Assembly: GCA_037043235.1 (NCBI GenBank)
Contig: JAWRVZ010000014.1
Location: forward strand, 992,001-1,056,000
Direction: 5' to 3'
Length of the DNA stretch: 64,000 bases
Source of the DNA: Rhodeus uyekii
Lineage: Eukaryota; Chordata; Actinopteri; Cypriniformes; Acheilognathidae
The position numbers were made by a program, and so were the translations under genes. Below the pieces are notes generated by a model. It saw only the letters and a list, made by a program, of their open reading frames with translations, was not told where the DNA came from and searched no databases. Position 1 is the first letter of the stretch; each line of letters starts with the position of its first letter. Below are positions 45,806 to 59,092 of this stretch, in pieces.

Positions 45806-46309
45806 CTATAGATCATTCATTAGACACTAAATAAAAATGGAACACAGCATCCAAAGAATTTAATACGAAAAAAGTATACTGCAACACAGTTAACAAATGC
45901 TCTAGTTCACGAGTTCACCCTTACAAATAATTAAAGTTCAGTAAATGGTATGCGTATTTGGCATACTGTCCAAGGAGAGTGCTCCGAGCTCGGTATTTGG
46001 CCCAAACCTAGAGTACTCTCCCCCCAAAAGTTGTGACTAACGTGGGACAGTATCACAGTTTTATTAAAGTACACATATGGATCCCAGCCTGAGTGATGCT
46101 TCATTACAGACAGCCACTGGAAGATATTGATTAACCCCCAAAATCCAGTGTGCAAAGCTGAAGTGTGCCAATCGTAGGGAGAGGAATTAGTCGCTGGTTC
46201 GGGAGGGCTTCTTGCGTCGTCGGTCAAGAGTTTGATGTTTGTGCCTTTTGAAGGTTGAGCATCACTGGATGTTGGCTGTGGAAGGTTGTGTAATATCCTA
46301 TTGTCACGG

Positions 46310-46600
46310 AGGAGATGACTATATTTTATGCCTCATTTGTGCTGGTTTGTGCCGCTAAAAGTTTTGTTTGTGCCTTTTCGGTTTTTAAGATATTATAAAA
46401 TATTTTTAGGTGGTCATTCTGAGGTCACTCAAAACCACCACCTGCTCCAGATTAATCCAAAATAGTCTTTTTTCGTATGTGCCTCGTTTGTGCTGCTAAA
46501 AGCTTCATTTGTGTCATTTCATTTTTTTAAATATCAAACATTAAACATTTTATTATAGACAATGACATCACCAGATCTCCACCTGCTCCAAATTGGTACA
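46310..46600. repeat. ~130-bp repeats, left arm of an inverted pair
   Basis: Two units, each with a TTTGTGC…TTTAAGATATTA-type segment and a CACCTGCTCCA block. Their reverse complement, also in multiple units, lies at 49790-50130. Confidence 0.8.
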
Positions 46601-46642
46601 CTTGCATGTATCCATTCTGTCAGCCAAAGTGTTAATGCGTTA

Positions 46643-46746
46643 ATGCAGCCTAACAATCATTTTACATGATATGGATTAAAAATGTACATAACACATTACA
46701 CATACATTTTTAACCCAAATCATGTAAAATTATTGTTAGGCTGCAT
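46643..46746. repeat. 104-bp palindrome with 44-bp arms
   Basis: Arms 46643-46686 and 46703-46746 (outer words ATGCAGCC and GGCTGCAT) are reverse complements with about three mismatches around a 16-base loop. It precedes a LINE/SINE 3' end. Confidence 0.88.
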
Positions 46747-46749
46747 AAT

Positions 46750-47212
46750 TTAGGTCAGCCGGACCTGGAAACGTTCCCATAACATCTGATGTACTCGACC
46801 TCAGAAGAAGAATGGCATCTACGCTGATATTTAACCTCTGTTTATTCCGAGGTTACCATGGTCAGCCGGATCCGGTCCGTATCCAGATCAGATGAAGGAT
46901 TTGCACCTGGACACGAGCACAGCACTGCCTTGAAGTGTCTGCAGAGACCGTAACTCTACAAATCCCTCCCCTGTGAAGATCATGAACCCATCTCCAATCG
47001 GACCAAATTGGACTTAATATTGGACTTGAATTGTTATCAATATAATAATCAAACTATCAATCAACTATTCGCCTGCTCTTTTAAGGCTGCCGTTCAGCAA
47101 ACCAAACTTTGTTTATAATGTTTTCCTGTGACCACTGTAAAGCTGCTTTGAAACAATCTGTATTGTAAAAAGCGCTATATAAGTAAAGATGACTTGACTT
47201 GACTTGACTTAA
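46750..47212 (+). mobile_element. Non-LTR retroelement 3' end with TGACT tail
   Basis: It contains AAGCGCTATATAAGTAAAGA followed by a short tandem GACTTGACTT tail. This is a familiar end of fish LINE/SINE families with a simple-repeat tail instead of poly(A). The 5' part is lost. The clade is not assigned. Confidence 0.65.
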
Positions 47213-47720
47213 TATCGTGTCTCTCTGACAGTATTTACACTTGAGGACTTGGGACACTTTAGTGCTCATCCCCTGGAAGAACACCCTGATACAAGAATAT
47301 ATGGAAAAAAAACATGCCAATTGTTTTCTGTAGTTTCCTCGCTACAGTTGCATCAACACTCACAATTGGGTTAGTAGACGACTTTGATAAGGATTTGTAC
47401 ATATACATTTGTGTTTGGCTCCAATAGAGACAGAAAAACTTGTTTAGTCCAGTGTCTTTAACTTTAGCTACCACTGTGAGGTTTACTATATTTTAATATC
47501 TGCAGAGACAAAATGAGATCCTTGTCGCCTAGCTCCAAATCATTTCTCTCTTGCTTTGCTTTGCACACGGTGGCCAAATTAGGCAGATGACTTAGCTCAC
47601 GATCTCCAACATCAATCAGTTTTGTTACCTCCGATACCCTCCATACATGGGTTTACATTCTACCCTCACACGGTTGTTTGGAAACCTGCACACGCAAGTT
47701 TTGAAAACATTGCACACTTG
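47213..47720 (-). pseudogene. Transposase-derived fragment, unassigned family
   Basis: Minus-strand translation near 47270-47460 gives Y-W-S-Q-T-Q-M-Y-M-Y-K, then V-S-V-D-A-T and I-F-L-Y-Q. This order (YW…, DAT, FLY) is seen in a group of uncharacterised transposase-like proteins of fish and invertebrates. Further upstream coding-like remnants are frameshifted. The family assignment rests on memory of motifs. Confidence 0.4.
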
Positions 47721-47801
47721 GAACAGCTAATGTGAAGGGAATCATCAGTGTTTTTAATTAAACATTTGAGCACCATTTGGCAGTTAATTTCAGGCTCTCT
47801 G

Positions 47802-48140
47802 TGTCAGGGTTCTGCCACATTGGGCCTAAAAAGTTCTTGGTGTTGTGGCAGAGCTCTGACACTACCGTAATGTCTCATGTTTTGTGCGAGTGCGCAGTTT
47901 GGAGCTCTCCCAAGCCGTGCGCTTTTTGTCCTAGTTCTTTGTCCTGTGTGTGGTGCATGGTGTTCAACCCTGGTTCTAGTCCTGTTTGTGTTTTGGGGTG
48001 CAGTCAAACACTGTTTGTGTTTGTCCTTGTTGTGAGCGCTCGGGATGAGTGTTTGCTCATCCTTGTGCGCTCTACATCATGTGAGTGGGAACAATTTCGA
48101 GCTTTGTGTGTAGTGTTTAGAGTGATCGTATGCATCAAAG
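47802..48140 (+). mobile_element. Solo LTR, family X, truncated
   Basis: It starts TGTCAGGGTTCTGCCACAT as the other copies do and shares the GCTCTGACACTACCGTAATG block with 44105-44125. The right part is lost before the pogo/Tigger element. Confidence 0.7.
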
Positions 48141-48171
48141 GGTTAATATACACAAAAGATAAAAATAACTA

Positions 48172-49701
48172 CAGTGGAGTTCACTTATCTCGAGTCATGG
48201 TTAACTCGCCAATACTATTATGTCGACGATTTTGAAGTGGAACCGCCAAACTCCCTATTTGTCTCAGTATTTTCTTGTTGGTTATGTCGATTCCTTAATG
48301 TCGCCGAAATCTAGTATCTCGAGCATAAATGAGAGACAAATTATCCACTTCACATGGGTATTTCGTGACTCATGAGCATACCTTGTTCACTGAGTTTGCG
48401 TTGCAGGTGCAGCGCGCTCACTTCAGCGACAGTTTACTCACGTTGATCTGAGGGATAACACACTGCAGGTATTCTGTGTTTTTTTTTCTTCTAAAAATGT
48501 ATGGAGGTGTTAAGAGAAAACTGGACAATCAATCTCAAAGATGTCGACGATGCAGTGTTTCAGTGGTTCACAAATACACGAGCAACAAACCTTCCCGTAA
48601 ATGGTCCCTTGCTGATGGAGAAGGTGGACATTCTTGCTGCAAAGAATTTGACTTGACTTTAAAGCAAATCCGGGGTGGCTGAATCGTTTCAAAAAGAGGC
48701 ACAACATTGTCTTCAAAGTGATTTGTGAAGAGAGCGCAGCGGTTAAACATTAAGAATCAAATGCGCACAGTGCTGGATGACTATGAGACTCTGAACATTT
48801 CAGCCGATCGCTTCATCAAACAAATCGCGGCAACACTGTTGTGTAAAAAAAACACCAAAACGTTTTTCTCATTTACATCATGTACATCAATACATTTTCA
48901 TTTTTCTTTCTCTTACTACAACCCACGGTTTGGTTTCACTTTTATAAGAAATACAACCGGCAGGTTTCAAACCCGTCAACACTGATCGGGCTGTCAGAGC
49001 AGTCAGGTGGTTCACTGCCGGAGTGAAGCAGTGTGTTTGCTTCAAACGTCATTTTCACGTGACTAGTGACGTAATGATACAAGCTCCGAAGCAGTGGTTC
49101 ATTGCAAAGCTCGTTCGAGTTTGAAGCAAGCTTCGGAGCGTCGGTGTCAGACGTAACATCACTACAGACGCGCACCATTGCCGCTTGCAGCCGCTCAAAA
49201 TGTGTTTTTTAGAAAAATTAGGTGAAATTGAATAATTTTCCGCGGCACACCTGACGATCTCTCACGGCACACTAGTTGAAAAACACTGTCTTGAGGGTTG
49301 TTTATCTTTGGGCTGACAGGCTGACAGGCAGCTGACAGGTCGTCCACCACCGTCACTCTGACCGCTGCGCTGATTGGCTGTCTGACCTGTCAATCATGCA
49401 AGAAAGCGTGATTGGCTGTGCTGCCATGAAGGCGGGCTCTTCTCTTAATGTGACGAGCGAGAGAATGTTTTTTCTTTCTTTTTCTTCTGATTCTGACTTT
49501 CTTATTGCGTGAAATTCGCGCACAAGCACTGTGTACGGATTATCTGCATCTGAGGGTCATATGTGGGGAAATCGGTAATATATATATGTATGGGTTGTAT
49601 GTTAATATATGTAATATATGATGTATGGGTTATCTCGCGAAACGGTTATCTCGATGCTTTTTCCCGACCCCCGACGCCGTCGACATAACCGAACTCCACT
49701 G
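48172..49701 (+). mobile_element. pogo/Tigger-like element with TA duplication
   Basis: The left end is CAGTGGAGTTCACTTATCTC. The right end is the inverted counterpart CATAACCGAACTCCACTG. TA stands on both sides (48170-48171 and 49702-49703). It is 1530 bp, with remains of a transposase N-terminus at 48495-48760. It is interrupted by at least one other repeat near 48970-49300. Confidence 0.85.
48495..48760 (+). pseudogene. Tigger/CENPB-type transposase DNA-binding remnant
   Basis: In shifting frames the plus strand gives F-Q-W-F, then L-P-V-N-G-P-L-L-M-E-K, then G-W-L-N-R-F-K-K-R-H. These are the landmarks of the second helix-turn-helix (Tc5/CENPB type) in pogo-like transposases. At least one frameshift and stop codons interrupt it. 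Confidence 0.75.
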
Positions 49702-49789
49702 TATATAATAAAGTAGCATAATATAGTAATCAGAATGGCCAAAACTGACTTATACTCAACTATACTAACTTATACTAACCAGCTAAATT

Positions 49790-50130
49790 ATCTATTTTAT
49801 TCTATCAGTATTATCAGTATTTATAGCCCACCTATAATGTTCAATATTAAAACAAACAAAACTTTCACCGGCACAAACGAACAAGACTATTTTGGATGAT
49901 TTTGGAGCAGATGGGGGGCTGGTGGTGTCATTGTCTATAATAAAATGTTTAATATTTACAAAACTGAAACAGCACAAACAAAAATTTTGGCACCACAAAC
50001 GAATGAGACTATTTTGTGTTTTTTTATAGCAGGTGGGGGGTTAGAATGACCTATAATTATTCTTTTAACATCTTAAAAAACTGAAGCAGCACAAACAATT
50101 AAGACTATTTTGCTGACGTTTTACGTTGGG
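49790..50130. repeat. ~130-bp repeats, right arm of an inverted pair
   Basis: It is the reverse complement of the repeats at 46310-46600 (shared TGTCTATAATAAAATGTTTA-type core). The two arms are separated by about 3.2 kb, much of it later insertions. Confidence 0.8.
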
Positions 50131-50439
50131 TGGGGGTCCAACTTCACCCAGGTTATGTGCAACTGTGCGTGCGATCTGACCATACTGTCTGCTACTGCTA
50201 TTTTGCCTGAAGTAAAGAAATCTGCTGAATGAGACTACGGATGTTTTGCCCACGGTGAGGATAGTGTGCCGAGACCTTTTTGTTTGGTCTGGCACCTGTG
50301 GTATGGTATAATGGCGAGGGTGATATTATATAATCAGCGGAGCAGAATCGCTTCTGAGGCAAGAGGATTGTGGGAAAGATTCATCTGAAAAACTAAATGA
50401 AACTAAATAGCTTTGCAGTTCATGTTTACATCGTCTGCG

Positions 50440-50850
50440 TACTTTCGTTTTGTGTGGCAAGTAGTTTCCCTAGCTGCGCGCTGTCTCATCTTGTTTCATG
50501 TGGACACACGGCTATGTTCATCCGTGTTGGCTGCATGTTCGTGTCATGTCTTGTCCTGTCAATTGTGTAACCCCGCCCGTCTTTTTCCCTTGTTATAGTT
50601 TGATTTGCCCCAGCTGTTTAGCCCTTCCTTGTGTGTCCCATTCCCTTCATGTTTGCTGTTTTGTGCTGGTTCATCGTCATATCATGGTGGTTTTTGCTGT
50701 CTTGTTCCTGTCCTATCATTAGTCTAATTTCCAAGTCAAGACTGTCTAGTCTTGTTTTTCCTCCTCGGGATGGTTTCAGTTGTATTTTTGTGTTTATTTC
50801 ATTGTAATAAAGACCCCTCATCTCCTGCACATTGAGTCCTAGACCTTGGC
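50440..50850 (+). mobile_element. Solo LTR, family X, 3' part
   Basis: It shares the order CCCCGCCC…GTTTGATTTGCC…CCTCGGGATGG…AATAAAGACCCC…GAGTCCT with the copies at 44052 and 52686. The 5' end is missing. Confidence 0.65.
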
Positions 50851-51043
50851 TCTTTTAAAGGCAAATGTGCAGGGGCATTTCACTTCTAGTCAAATGGGGT
50901 GATTTATCACGTGTCCAGATACCAGGATTCAAAATTGTGTATTCCCTTTTTTGTGTTTTAGAGAACTTGTTATTGTATCTTACTGTTTCATGCATGAATT
51001 AAATCCATTTCTGAAATGTAACTTCAAGATCAAAAGTCCAGTA

Positions 51044-51344
51044 CCGTATTTTCTATTTATTGGATTATAAGGTGCAGTCCCAATTACGGGGTCTATTTCT
51101 ATACTCAACCCATACATAAGGCGCACCGTATTATAAGGCTAAAACATTTGGCCTACAAGAAAAGGTAACGGAAACAAAACAGTGAGTTTAGTTGAACTTT
51201 ATTCTACTATTTAACAATACACTCACATTATTTTTTAATCAATCCATCCAAATCCATCAAAGTTATCATCTTCTGTGTCTGAACTGAACAGCTGGGCAAT
51301 TTTGCCATCAAACATGAAGGTGTTATACCGAAATCTGACTCTAC
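51044..51344. mobile_element. Truncated ATAAGGCGCAC-type DNA element
   Basis: It starts after TA with CCGTATTTTC and matches the left 300 bp of the element at 55992, including ATAAGGCGCACCGTATTATA. It is cut off where a family-X LTR begins. Confidence 0.7.
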
Positions 51345-51620
51345 GTTATGTGAGTGGGCGCGGTTTCAAGCTCTGCTCATACCGCGCGCTCTCGTGTCCT
51401 TGTCCTGTGTTGTAAGCACGCGGTTCGTGTTTATGTCGGTGTGGCCAGTGGGGCGTGGTCTAGAGGCTGCTGCAGGCGGAGGAGGAGTTTGGGAGGGCTG
51501 ATGGTTAAGGGACCCGCCTCTGTTAACGAGATCTAACAGGTGTATTCATTTTGCAGTGACTCGAGAGACAGGATAAAAGCCGGGCCTAGAGAGAGAGAAG
51601 GGGGTGATTGTGGCCACACC

Positions 51621-52524
<904 letters not shown>

Positions 52525-53274
52525 GCCACACCACATGCGGCTTCTGGGGACTGCTGAAAAGCATTTGTTTGAGTTTTTGTTAAAACCTGGTGCTGCTGAT
52601 CTATTTTGTGGAATCAATAAAACGCCTGACCAAACGCAGTCTGATTGCTCGTCTGTCCTGACAACTGAAAAGGTGTCACAGTCGGCCACGTGCTTTCATG
52701 TTGTGTTTTTGTGACGTGTCTTTACTTAATGTGAACACGCGGCGATTCGCATTGGCTGCGTGTTTGTCTCGTCAATGTGTAACCCTCCCACCTTGTTTCC
52801 CTGCTTTAGTTTGATTTGTTCCCAGCTGTGTCTCATTCAATTACTGTTCCTCATGTGTGTATTTAATCCATCCGTGACTGTTGTCTTGTGCTGGTTTCTC
52901 GTCGTTAATAGGTTGAGTTCATGACGTCTTGAATCTAGTCTAGTCTGTGTCAAGTTTGTAGTCTAGTGAGTCTGTGTTTTAGTCTGTTTTCCCCCTCGGG
53001 GTGGTTTTTTCTTGTTTTATTTAATAAATCCCCATTCTTGTCTGCAATATTGAGTCCTCGCTCAATCCCTTCACCCAACCTGACAGACCCTGGCTCAAAA
53101 TCAGTGTCATCACTGTCATCAGTGTCACTTGTTTCATGATCATTTCATGAGTAAACCCAAAAGCAGTCCAGAATGTTGTGTCTGTTTAACAAAGTTGTAT
53201 AGAGCCTTTACAGTGGTCTTGTTTTCTAGCTGCTTACTAAGCTCTGTTCAGATACTCTGATTAGGCGTAGCTAT

Positions 53275-53640
53275 TGTCACGGGAAGGGAAACGTGAGGAC
53301 TGGTGCAGGTGAATAAGGATATTTATTATAACAAAAATGCAAAACCAGTACACAAAACCTACGAGGTGGAAAGCATTAACTAAACACGATAACAGGATAC
53401 TTGACTTAAACACAAACAAACCGGAGGGCAGGAAACACTAGTGATGTTACGTATGACACTGAAGCTTCAATGTGCATATCGCGCATGCGACACAATTTGT
53501 AGCGAAGCTCTGTATAGGGGTGTGTATTGGTTTCCCTGAGTCACATGATCGATGACAAATGAAGCCTCACTTTCTGTCAAATCACGTGCGCGTTTCACTT
53601 TGTGTGTCAGAAGCTTCAAACCCCCAGATCTTCCGTAATG
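53275..53640 (-). mobile_element. Family-X LTR fragment joined to hAT fragment
   Basis: TGTCACGGG at 53275 and the following A-rich words match the minus orientation of family X (39307). From 53441 the sequence resembles the hAT-like element at 51621 (CTAGTGATG…GAAGC). Right boundaries are not clear. Confidence 0.55.
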
Positions 53641-53988
53641 AGTCCTTGTTGACTCAGTTTGGTTGATGGTTTTGTGAGGAGAGTCAATGTAATATATAGA
53701 ATCAATATATTACATTTAGATAAACATTTATTTGTCACTATTTATAATTTTTTGTTGTCGTTGTTTTGTATTTTGGTAAAATCTTTGCACTTTTTTACGT
53801 AGTTTAATGCTGGTGTTTGAGATCTGGGGACATTTTGAGCTTATAGCTTCCAATGTGTTTATGCTTTACTAAAAAATGAGGGGGTGAATTATTTATGATG
53901 TTTTCCCATAAGAAATAATAGAAAATAATAGAAAACAAATTAATCAATTTCAGATCCGTAACAATGGGGAAAAAAAGTTTTTTATTGG

Positions 53989-54024
<36 letters not shown>

Positions 54025-55165
54025 TATAGTACATGTATAAAGTGTGATACATGTGTAATATCAAATAAAATTTGGTTTTAATTATAGGTTTTTACATACA
54101 GTAGCGGCAGGTGCGGAGGAGGGAGGGAGGGGGTTGGTACGGAGACACTTGATTCTGTATCGTACCTTACACGAACACTAAATCACTTAAATTAACATAA
54201 CTTAGCTTACGTATATTTATTTATATATTTATATTATATATATTATATATTTATATTATAAGTATATTTATATTATTGTTTAGATTTTTTCCGATTTGTA
54301 TTCTTTTGCCTGACTACCTTCACTTTCACTTTCACTTTCACATGGCGCAGACCTTTTAACAAAATATCTATCAAGGGAGATCTGCTTCTCCTTTATCCAC
54401 AACAACAGAAGCCTCTTCATCTCATCATTTATATTCGAACAGAACTTCGATATAATCGTCATGCACTTGGAAGGATTTACATTCTTGATAGCATCCTTCT
54501 GCTTTAAAATGGTACATATCGTGGATGTACATGCGATCATAAGTGCGTGCTAGATAACTCACGCGGGCACCGCGCTCAAATGCAAGTGGCTGTGGCGCTG
54601 AGTATCACTCACTGTAATTTAATAATTACTATTTCCGCTTTTATAAACATTAGTGTGTATTTTCAAACTATAAATATATTGGTTTGCCAGTACTTTAAAT
54701 GTTTGAAACCTAAAATAAACCTTATGTGGTAGCAAACACGGAATTGTTGTGATATATGACCAGCTCTGAGCGTGTCTGTCTCTGGATCAGTGCCAGATGA
54801 CGCACAAAAACACGTTTGAATTTAGCAGAATGGCCGAGACTGCTACTAACTTATATTTGTAACCATGTTACGTCCATAAGGATGCAAGTATTGATTTTAT
54901 TTAAATTCTGTTGCGTATGAGGTAGATACTGTTTTTTTTGTGCATGTGCTGTGTTCTAGGTTCTTCCTCCTCCTACTGCTACCTGATGCCTATTCTAGTT
55001 AATTAAGTGGAGTATAAGGAACCCAGCGAACTCCAGTCCAGTGAGAGAGACTGAGGGTTTTCTTCTTTGAAAGACATGGCCATCTTCTGGTCACAATGCT
55101 TTGTGTAACTTAGGTTGCCTGTAGTGAATTCAGGTAGAACTGAAGAGTGTTTCAGTTAAGTGATA
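53641..55165. other. Probable intronic/intergenic DNA, no gene seen
   Basis: It contains a (CA)n run at 53992-54022 and tandem TTTCACTTTCA near 54319-54340. No frame shows a domain. Confidence 0.5.
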
Positions 55166-55167
55166 TA

Positions 55168-57194
55168 CACACACCAAAAGGATTATTGGGAACACCTATT
55201 CAATTTCTCATTAATGCAATTATCTAATCAACCAATCACAAGGCAGTTGCTTCAATGCATTTAGGGGTGTGGTCCTGGTCAAGACAATCTCCTGAACTCC
55301 AAACTGAATGTCAGAATGGGAAAGAAAGGTGATTTAGAAAGTGTGGCACGGTTGTTGGTGCCAGACAGGTGGTCTGAGTATTTCACAATCTGCTCAGTTA
55401 CTGGGATTTTCACGCACAACCATTTCTAGGGTTTACAAAGAATGGTGTGAAAAGGGAAAAACATCCAGTATGCAGCAGTCTTGTGGGTGAAAATGCCTTG
55501 TTGACGCTAGAGGAGCAACTAGATAGAAGAGCAACTTTGACTGAAATAACCACTTGTCACAACCGAGGTATGAAGCAAAGCATTTGTGAAGCCACAACAC
55601 GCAAAACCTTGAGGCGGATGGGCTACAACAGCAGAAGACCCCACCGGGGTACCTCTCATCTCCACTACAAATAGGAAAAAGAGGCTAAAGTTTGCACAAG
55701 CTCACCAAAATTGGACAGTTGAGGGCTGGAAAAACGTTGCCTGGTCTGATGAGTTCCGATTCTGTTGGGACATTCAGATGGTAGAGTCAGAATTTGGCGT
55801 AAACAGAATGAGAACATGGATCCATCATGCCTTGTTACCACTGTGCAGGCTGCTGGTGGTGGTGTAATGGTGTGGGGGATGTTTTCTTGGCACACTTTAG
55901 GCCCCTTAGTGCCAATTGGGCATCTTTTAAATGCCACGGGCTACCTGAGCATTGTTTCTGACCATGTCCATCCCTTTTTGACCACCATGTACCATAGTTT
56001 CCGCACCATAAGGTGCACCGGATTATAAGACGCATTCTCATTTACGGGTCTATTTCTGTACTTAACCCATACATAAGGTGCACCGTATTATAAGGCACAT
56101 GCTAAAACATACAGTCAACAAAAAAAAAGGTAATGGAAGCAAAAGGTTGAACTTTATTGTACTATTTAACAATACACTCACATTATGTTTAAATCAATCC
56201 ATCCAAATCCATCAAAGTCATCATCTTCTGTGTCTGAATTGAACAGCTGGGCAATTTTGCCATCAAACATGCCGGTGTTGTACCGAAATCTGACTCCCCA
56301 TCGCGTGCATTCATTAATATGCACTTCCTTGAATACATTTTTTCTGATCTTCATGCAGTGAAATCAACAGTTTTTCTGCTGTTCATATCTTATCCTGACG
56401 AAGCTCAGGCAGTATACAGTTTCAATATCCATCTCACATCCTTTATACGCATTATTTCATTTACTTTGTATTAATTTAAGTGTACTCAAAACATCCACAC
56501 ACATTCTGCGTGTTTGCTGTGTGAAAATAATATAGATTGATAAGGAAATATGCTCAAGGAAGCATGTATTACTGAATGCATGTGAAAGGTAGTCAGATTT
56601 CAGTTCAGTCTCTCAGGGTTCTGCCTTAGCAGCAGCAGTAAACCTACCAGAGGCGTGGCGGAGGAAAGCACACGTGCTATATGTATTACGTAATGTTCTG
56701 TGATTGGTTTATCGTTGCCAACGTACGTAATGTACGTATTACGTAATATTTCTGTGATTGGTTTATCGTTGCCAGAGTACGTACTATACGTATTACGTCC
56801 CTGTGTCAGCAGGAAATGGTCAGTCTATCAAGCGAAGCGCTTTCCAAAATCGCACAACAAAAATTTTGCAGATTTTGGAACTCAGTCCACACATAAGGTG
56901 CACGGCCGATTTTTGAGAAAATGTAAGGCTTTTATGTGCGCCTTATAGTGCGGGGGGAAACGGTACCTATCCTGACTACTTCCAGCAGGATAATGCACCA
57001 TGACACAAAGCTCGAACCATTTCAAATTGGTTTCTTGAACATGAACATGAGTTCACTGTACTAAAATGGCCCCCACAGTCACCAGATCTCAACCCAATAG
57101 AGCATATCTGGGATGTGGTGGAACGGGAGCTTCTTGCCCTGGATGTTCATCCCACAAATCTCCATCAACTCCAAGATTGCATTTCTAAAGAATG
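55168..57194 (+). mobile_element. Tc1-like transposon, copy 3, with nested element
   Basis: It starts after TA with CACACACCAAAAGGATTATTG. Transposase remains run on the plus strand with frameshifts. It is split at 55992-56963 by another element; downstream of it the Tc1 sequence resumes (CCTGACTACTTCCAGCAGG). The right inverted end is missing; the copy stops near 57194. Confidence 0.88.
55992..56963. mobile_element. Non-autonomous ATAAGGCGCAC-type element
   Basis: TA stands on both sides (55990-55991 and 56964-56965). The ends hold CCGCACCATAAGGTGCACC and its inverted form TGTGCGCCTTATAGTGCGG. It is 972 bp without a transposase. A ~65-bp unit is repeated at 56695-56800 (TGATTGGTTTATCGTTGCCA). 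It is inserted inside Tc1 copy 3. Confidence 0.85.
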
Positions 57195-57211
57195 GACAGG
57201 GTGTGTGGCCC

Positions 57212-57251
<40 letters not shown>

Positions 57252-57463
57252 TTTTTTATTTGATTTTTTTTCTTCTTAGATTATAATTGTTGTTTTCAGT
57301 TATTACTGTTATCACATTTTGTAGAGAGGTGGATACCTTATTTTCTTTTAAACCATTTTTCTCCTGTGTTTAGAGAGAGGGAGTTAAGATATTGCTTGTC
57401 TTTTCTTTCCTTTTTTTGTTTCTATAGGTAAGTTAGCCTATAGACTACAACATAGTCTTACAC

Positions 57464-58581
57464 CATAGGTGTCAAACTCAAGGCCCGCGGGCCACATCCG
57501 GCCCGGTGTGTAATTATGTCCGGCCCGCGAGAGCATTTTATTAATGGCCCGCGAGATGTCCCGCGCTCCAGCTGACCCGCCGAACACTTCCTGTATTAAA
57601 CAGGAAGTGGCTAATGATGCTTCGCGCTCGCATCGCGCGATTGTTATTGTCAATTATCCATAACTGTTCAGGCTCGGTACACAGTGCTTGTGCGCGAAAT
57701 GCAAGTGTTGATCATCAGACGAGAAGAGCCCGCCCTCATGGCAGCACGTCTTCTTGCATGATTGACAGGTCAGACAGCATATCAGCGCCAGCTGTCAGAG
57801 TGATAGCACAAGCGCCAGAAAGAAAATACAGAGAAAAAAAAAAAAAACATTACGTCCTTAGAGACGTAACAAATATATTGAAATATTATTACGTGTAAAA
57901 AAAATTGTGATATAGTTTGTAAAATCTGCTATAACCCATGGGTTATATGCGGTATAATACGGTATATGTTTACTGACATACTGCCGGTATACCCGTGTGT
58001 CTCATTTGCGGAGCTAATGTGGCAGTAATTAAATAATTTAATAAGACGGCACTATAAGACAAATGACATAAGAGCAAATTCAACTGAATGATTTGATTTG
58101 TTATTGCTGAAAAGCAAAAATTGTATTTAGATTTCCAGGTTTTGTTATGCAGCATGTCCATATTTTGAATTTGTATAATTTTGACAGGATATATTTTTAT
58201 GGAGAGCAAAATCTTTTATATATAAATATTTTTAAGTTTTATATAAAATGACATAAGAGTAAAGAAATTTGAATGTTTGTTCTTTTAACTTTTACTTTAC
58301 TTACTTGTTTACTTTATTTCTAACTTGTATAATTTAGACAGGATATATTTTAATTTTTTTAAGTATTTTTTAAATATTTTTATATTTTTAAGTTATTTAA
58401 GGTATAAGTTGATTTATTCCAGAATAATATTTCTGTCTGTTTTTATTCACATCTAATTTAAAAAAGGTAAGTTTTAAAAGTTTAGTTTTAGTGTTTTCAA
58501 TAAATGTTTATCCTGTTCGGCCCGCGACCTAATTTTTTTGGGGGATTTTGGCCCCCTGTGCAATTGAGTTTGACACCCCTG
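57464..58581. mobile_element. hAT-like element with perfect TSD and a paralogous empty site
   Basis: The ends are CATAGGTGTCAAACTCAA and TTGAGTTTGACACCCCTG, with TCTTACAC on both sides (57456-57463 and 58582-58589). The same flanking DNA without the insert occurs at about 59690-59820. It is 1118 bp with no transposase. Confidence 0.92.
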
Positions 58582-58589
58582 TCTTACAC

Positions 58590-58763
58590 ACTACTAGTGC
58601 GATCAATTCAAAACACTGTTACGAAAAACTCCTTTTGGTAATCTGGAATAATTTTACAGCTCAGTGTCTGTTACAGTATACAACATAATCAACAATAAGC
58701 TTTAGCCCTCTAAAACCCTAGCAAGAACACTGGTTTGTTGTGTTGGCCTCTCCCCTCCTTAGT
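58590..58763. repeat. Flank duplicated at 59708-59820
   Basis: About 115 bases (…GCGATCAATTCAAAACACTG…) match 59708-59820 almost exactly. The rest leads to the A-B unit. Confidence 0.85.
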
Positions 58764-59092
58764 TTCACGAGTTCACACTTACAAATGATTCAGGAGCAAT
58801 AAATGGTAAGCATATTTGGCGTGCTGTCCGAGGAGAGGGCTCCGAGCTCGGTATTTAGCCCGAACCTGGAGCACTCCCCCCGTATCCTGACTTTGATAGG
58901 AACAATTAAGTGTGAGGAGTTGGGGTGGTGGAGGGATGCCGAAAAATGTCAAAGAGCTGTAGGTGAGTCAAACATGTCTCTATATACGTGCTTCCTCTCC
59001 TGCTGATAGGATGAGGTGTAATTGCTGATGACGTGTTGATTGCGTTAATCATATGAACGTGCTCCTCCCGAACTTTGTTAATAAAACATAAT
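58764..59092. mobile_element. Stand-alone A-B unit of the split-repeat family
   Basis: It is almost identical to 698-1027. It fits what recombination between split repeats would leave behind, the counterpart of a solo LTR. The short frame at 58803-59006 is the same as the one at 737-940 and is not treated as a gene. Confidence 0.8.

Larger units (their letters stand above)
45905..50400 (-). mobile_element. Second, diverged long copy of the split-repeat element
   Basis: Module A is recognisable at 45905-46023 and runs on into the same internal start as the first copy (CCCCCAAAA-TTG followed by GGACAG). Positions 50180-50400 match the sub-terminal region 6950-7150 of the first copy. The right B module is not found, so the copy is truncated or replaced by an LTR. 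The interior differs: it has ~130-bp repeats in opposite orientations at 46310-46600 and 49790-50130 instead of the 66-bp array. Later insertions fill the middle. The grouping is inference from shared ends. Confidence 0.45.
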
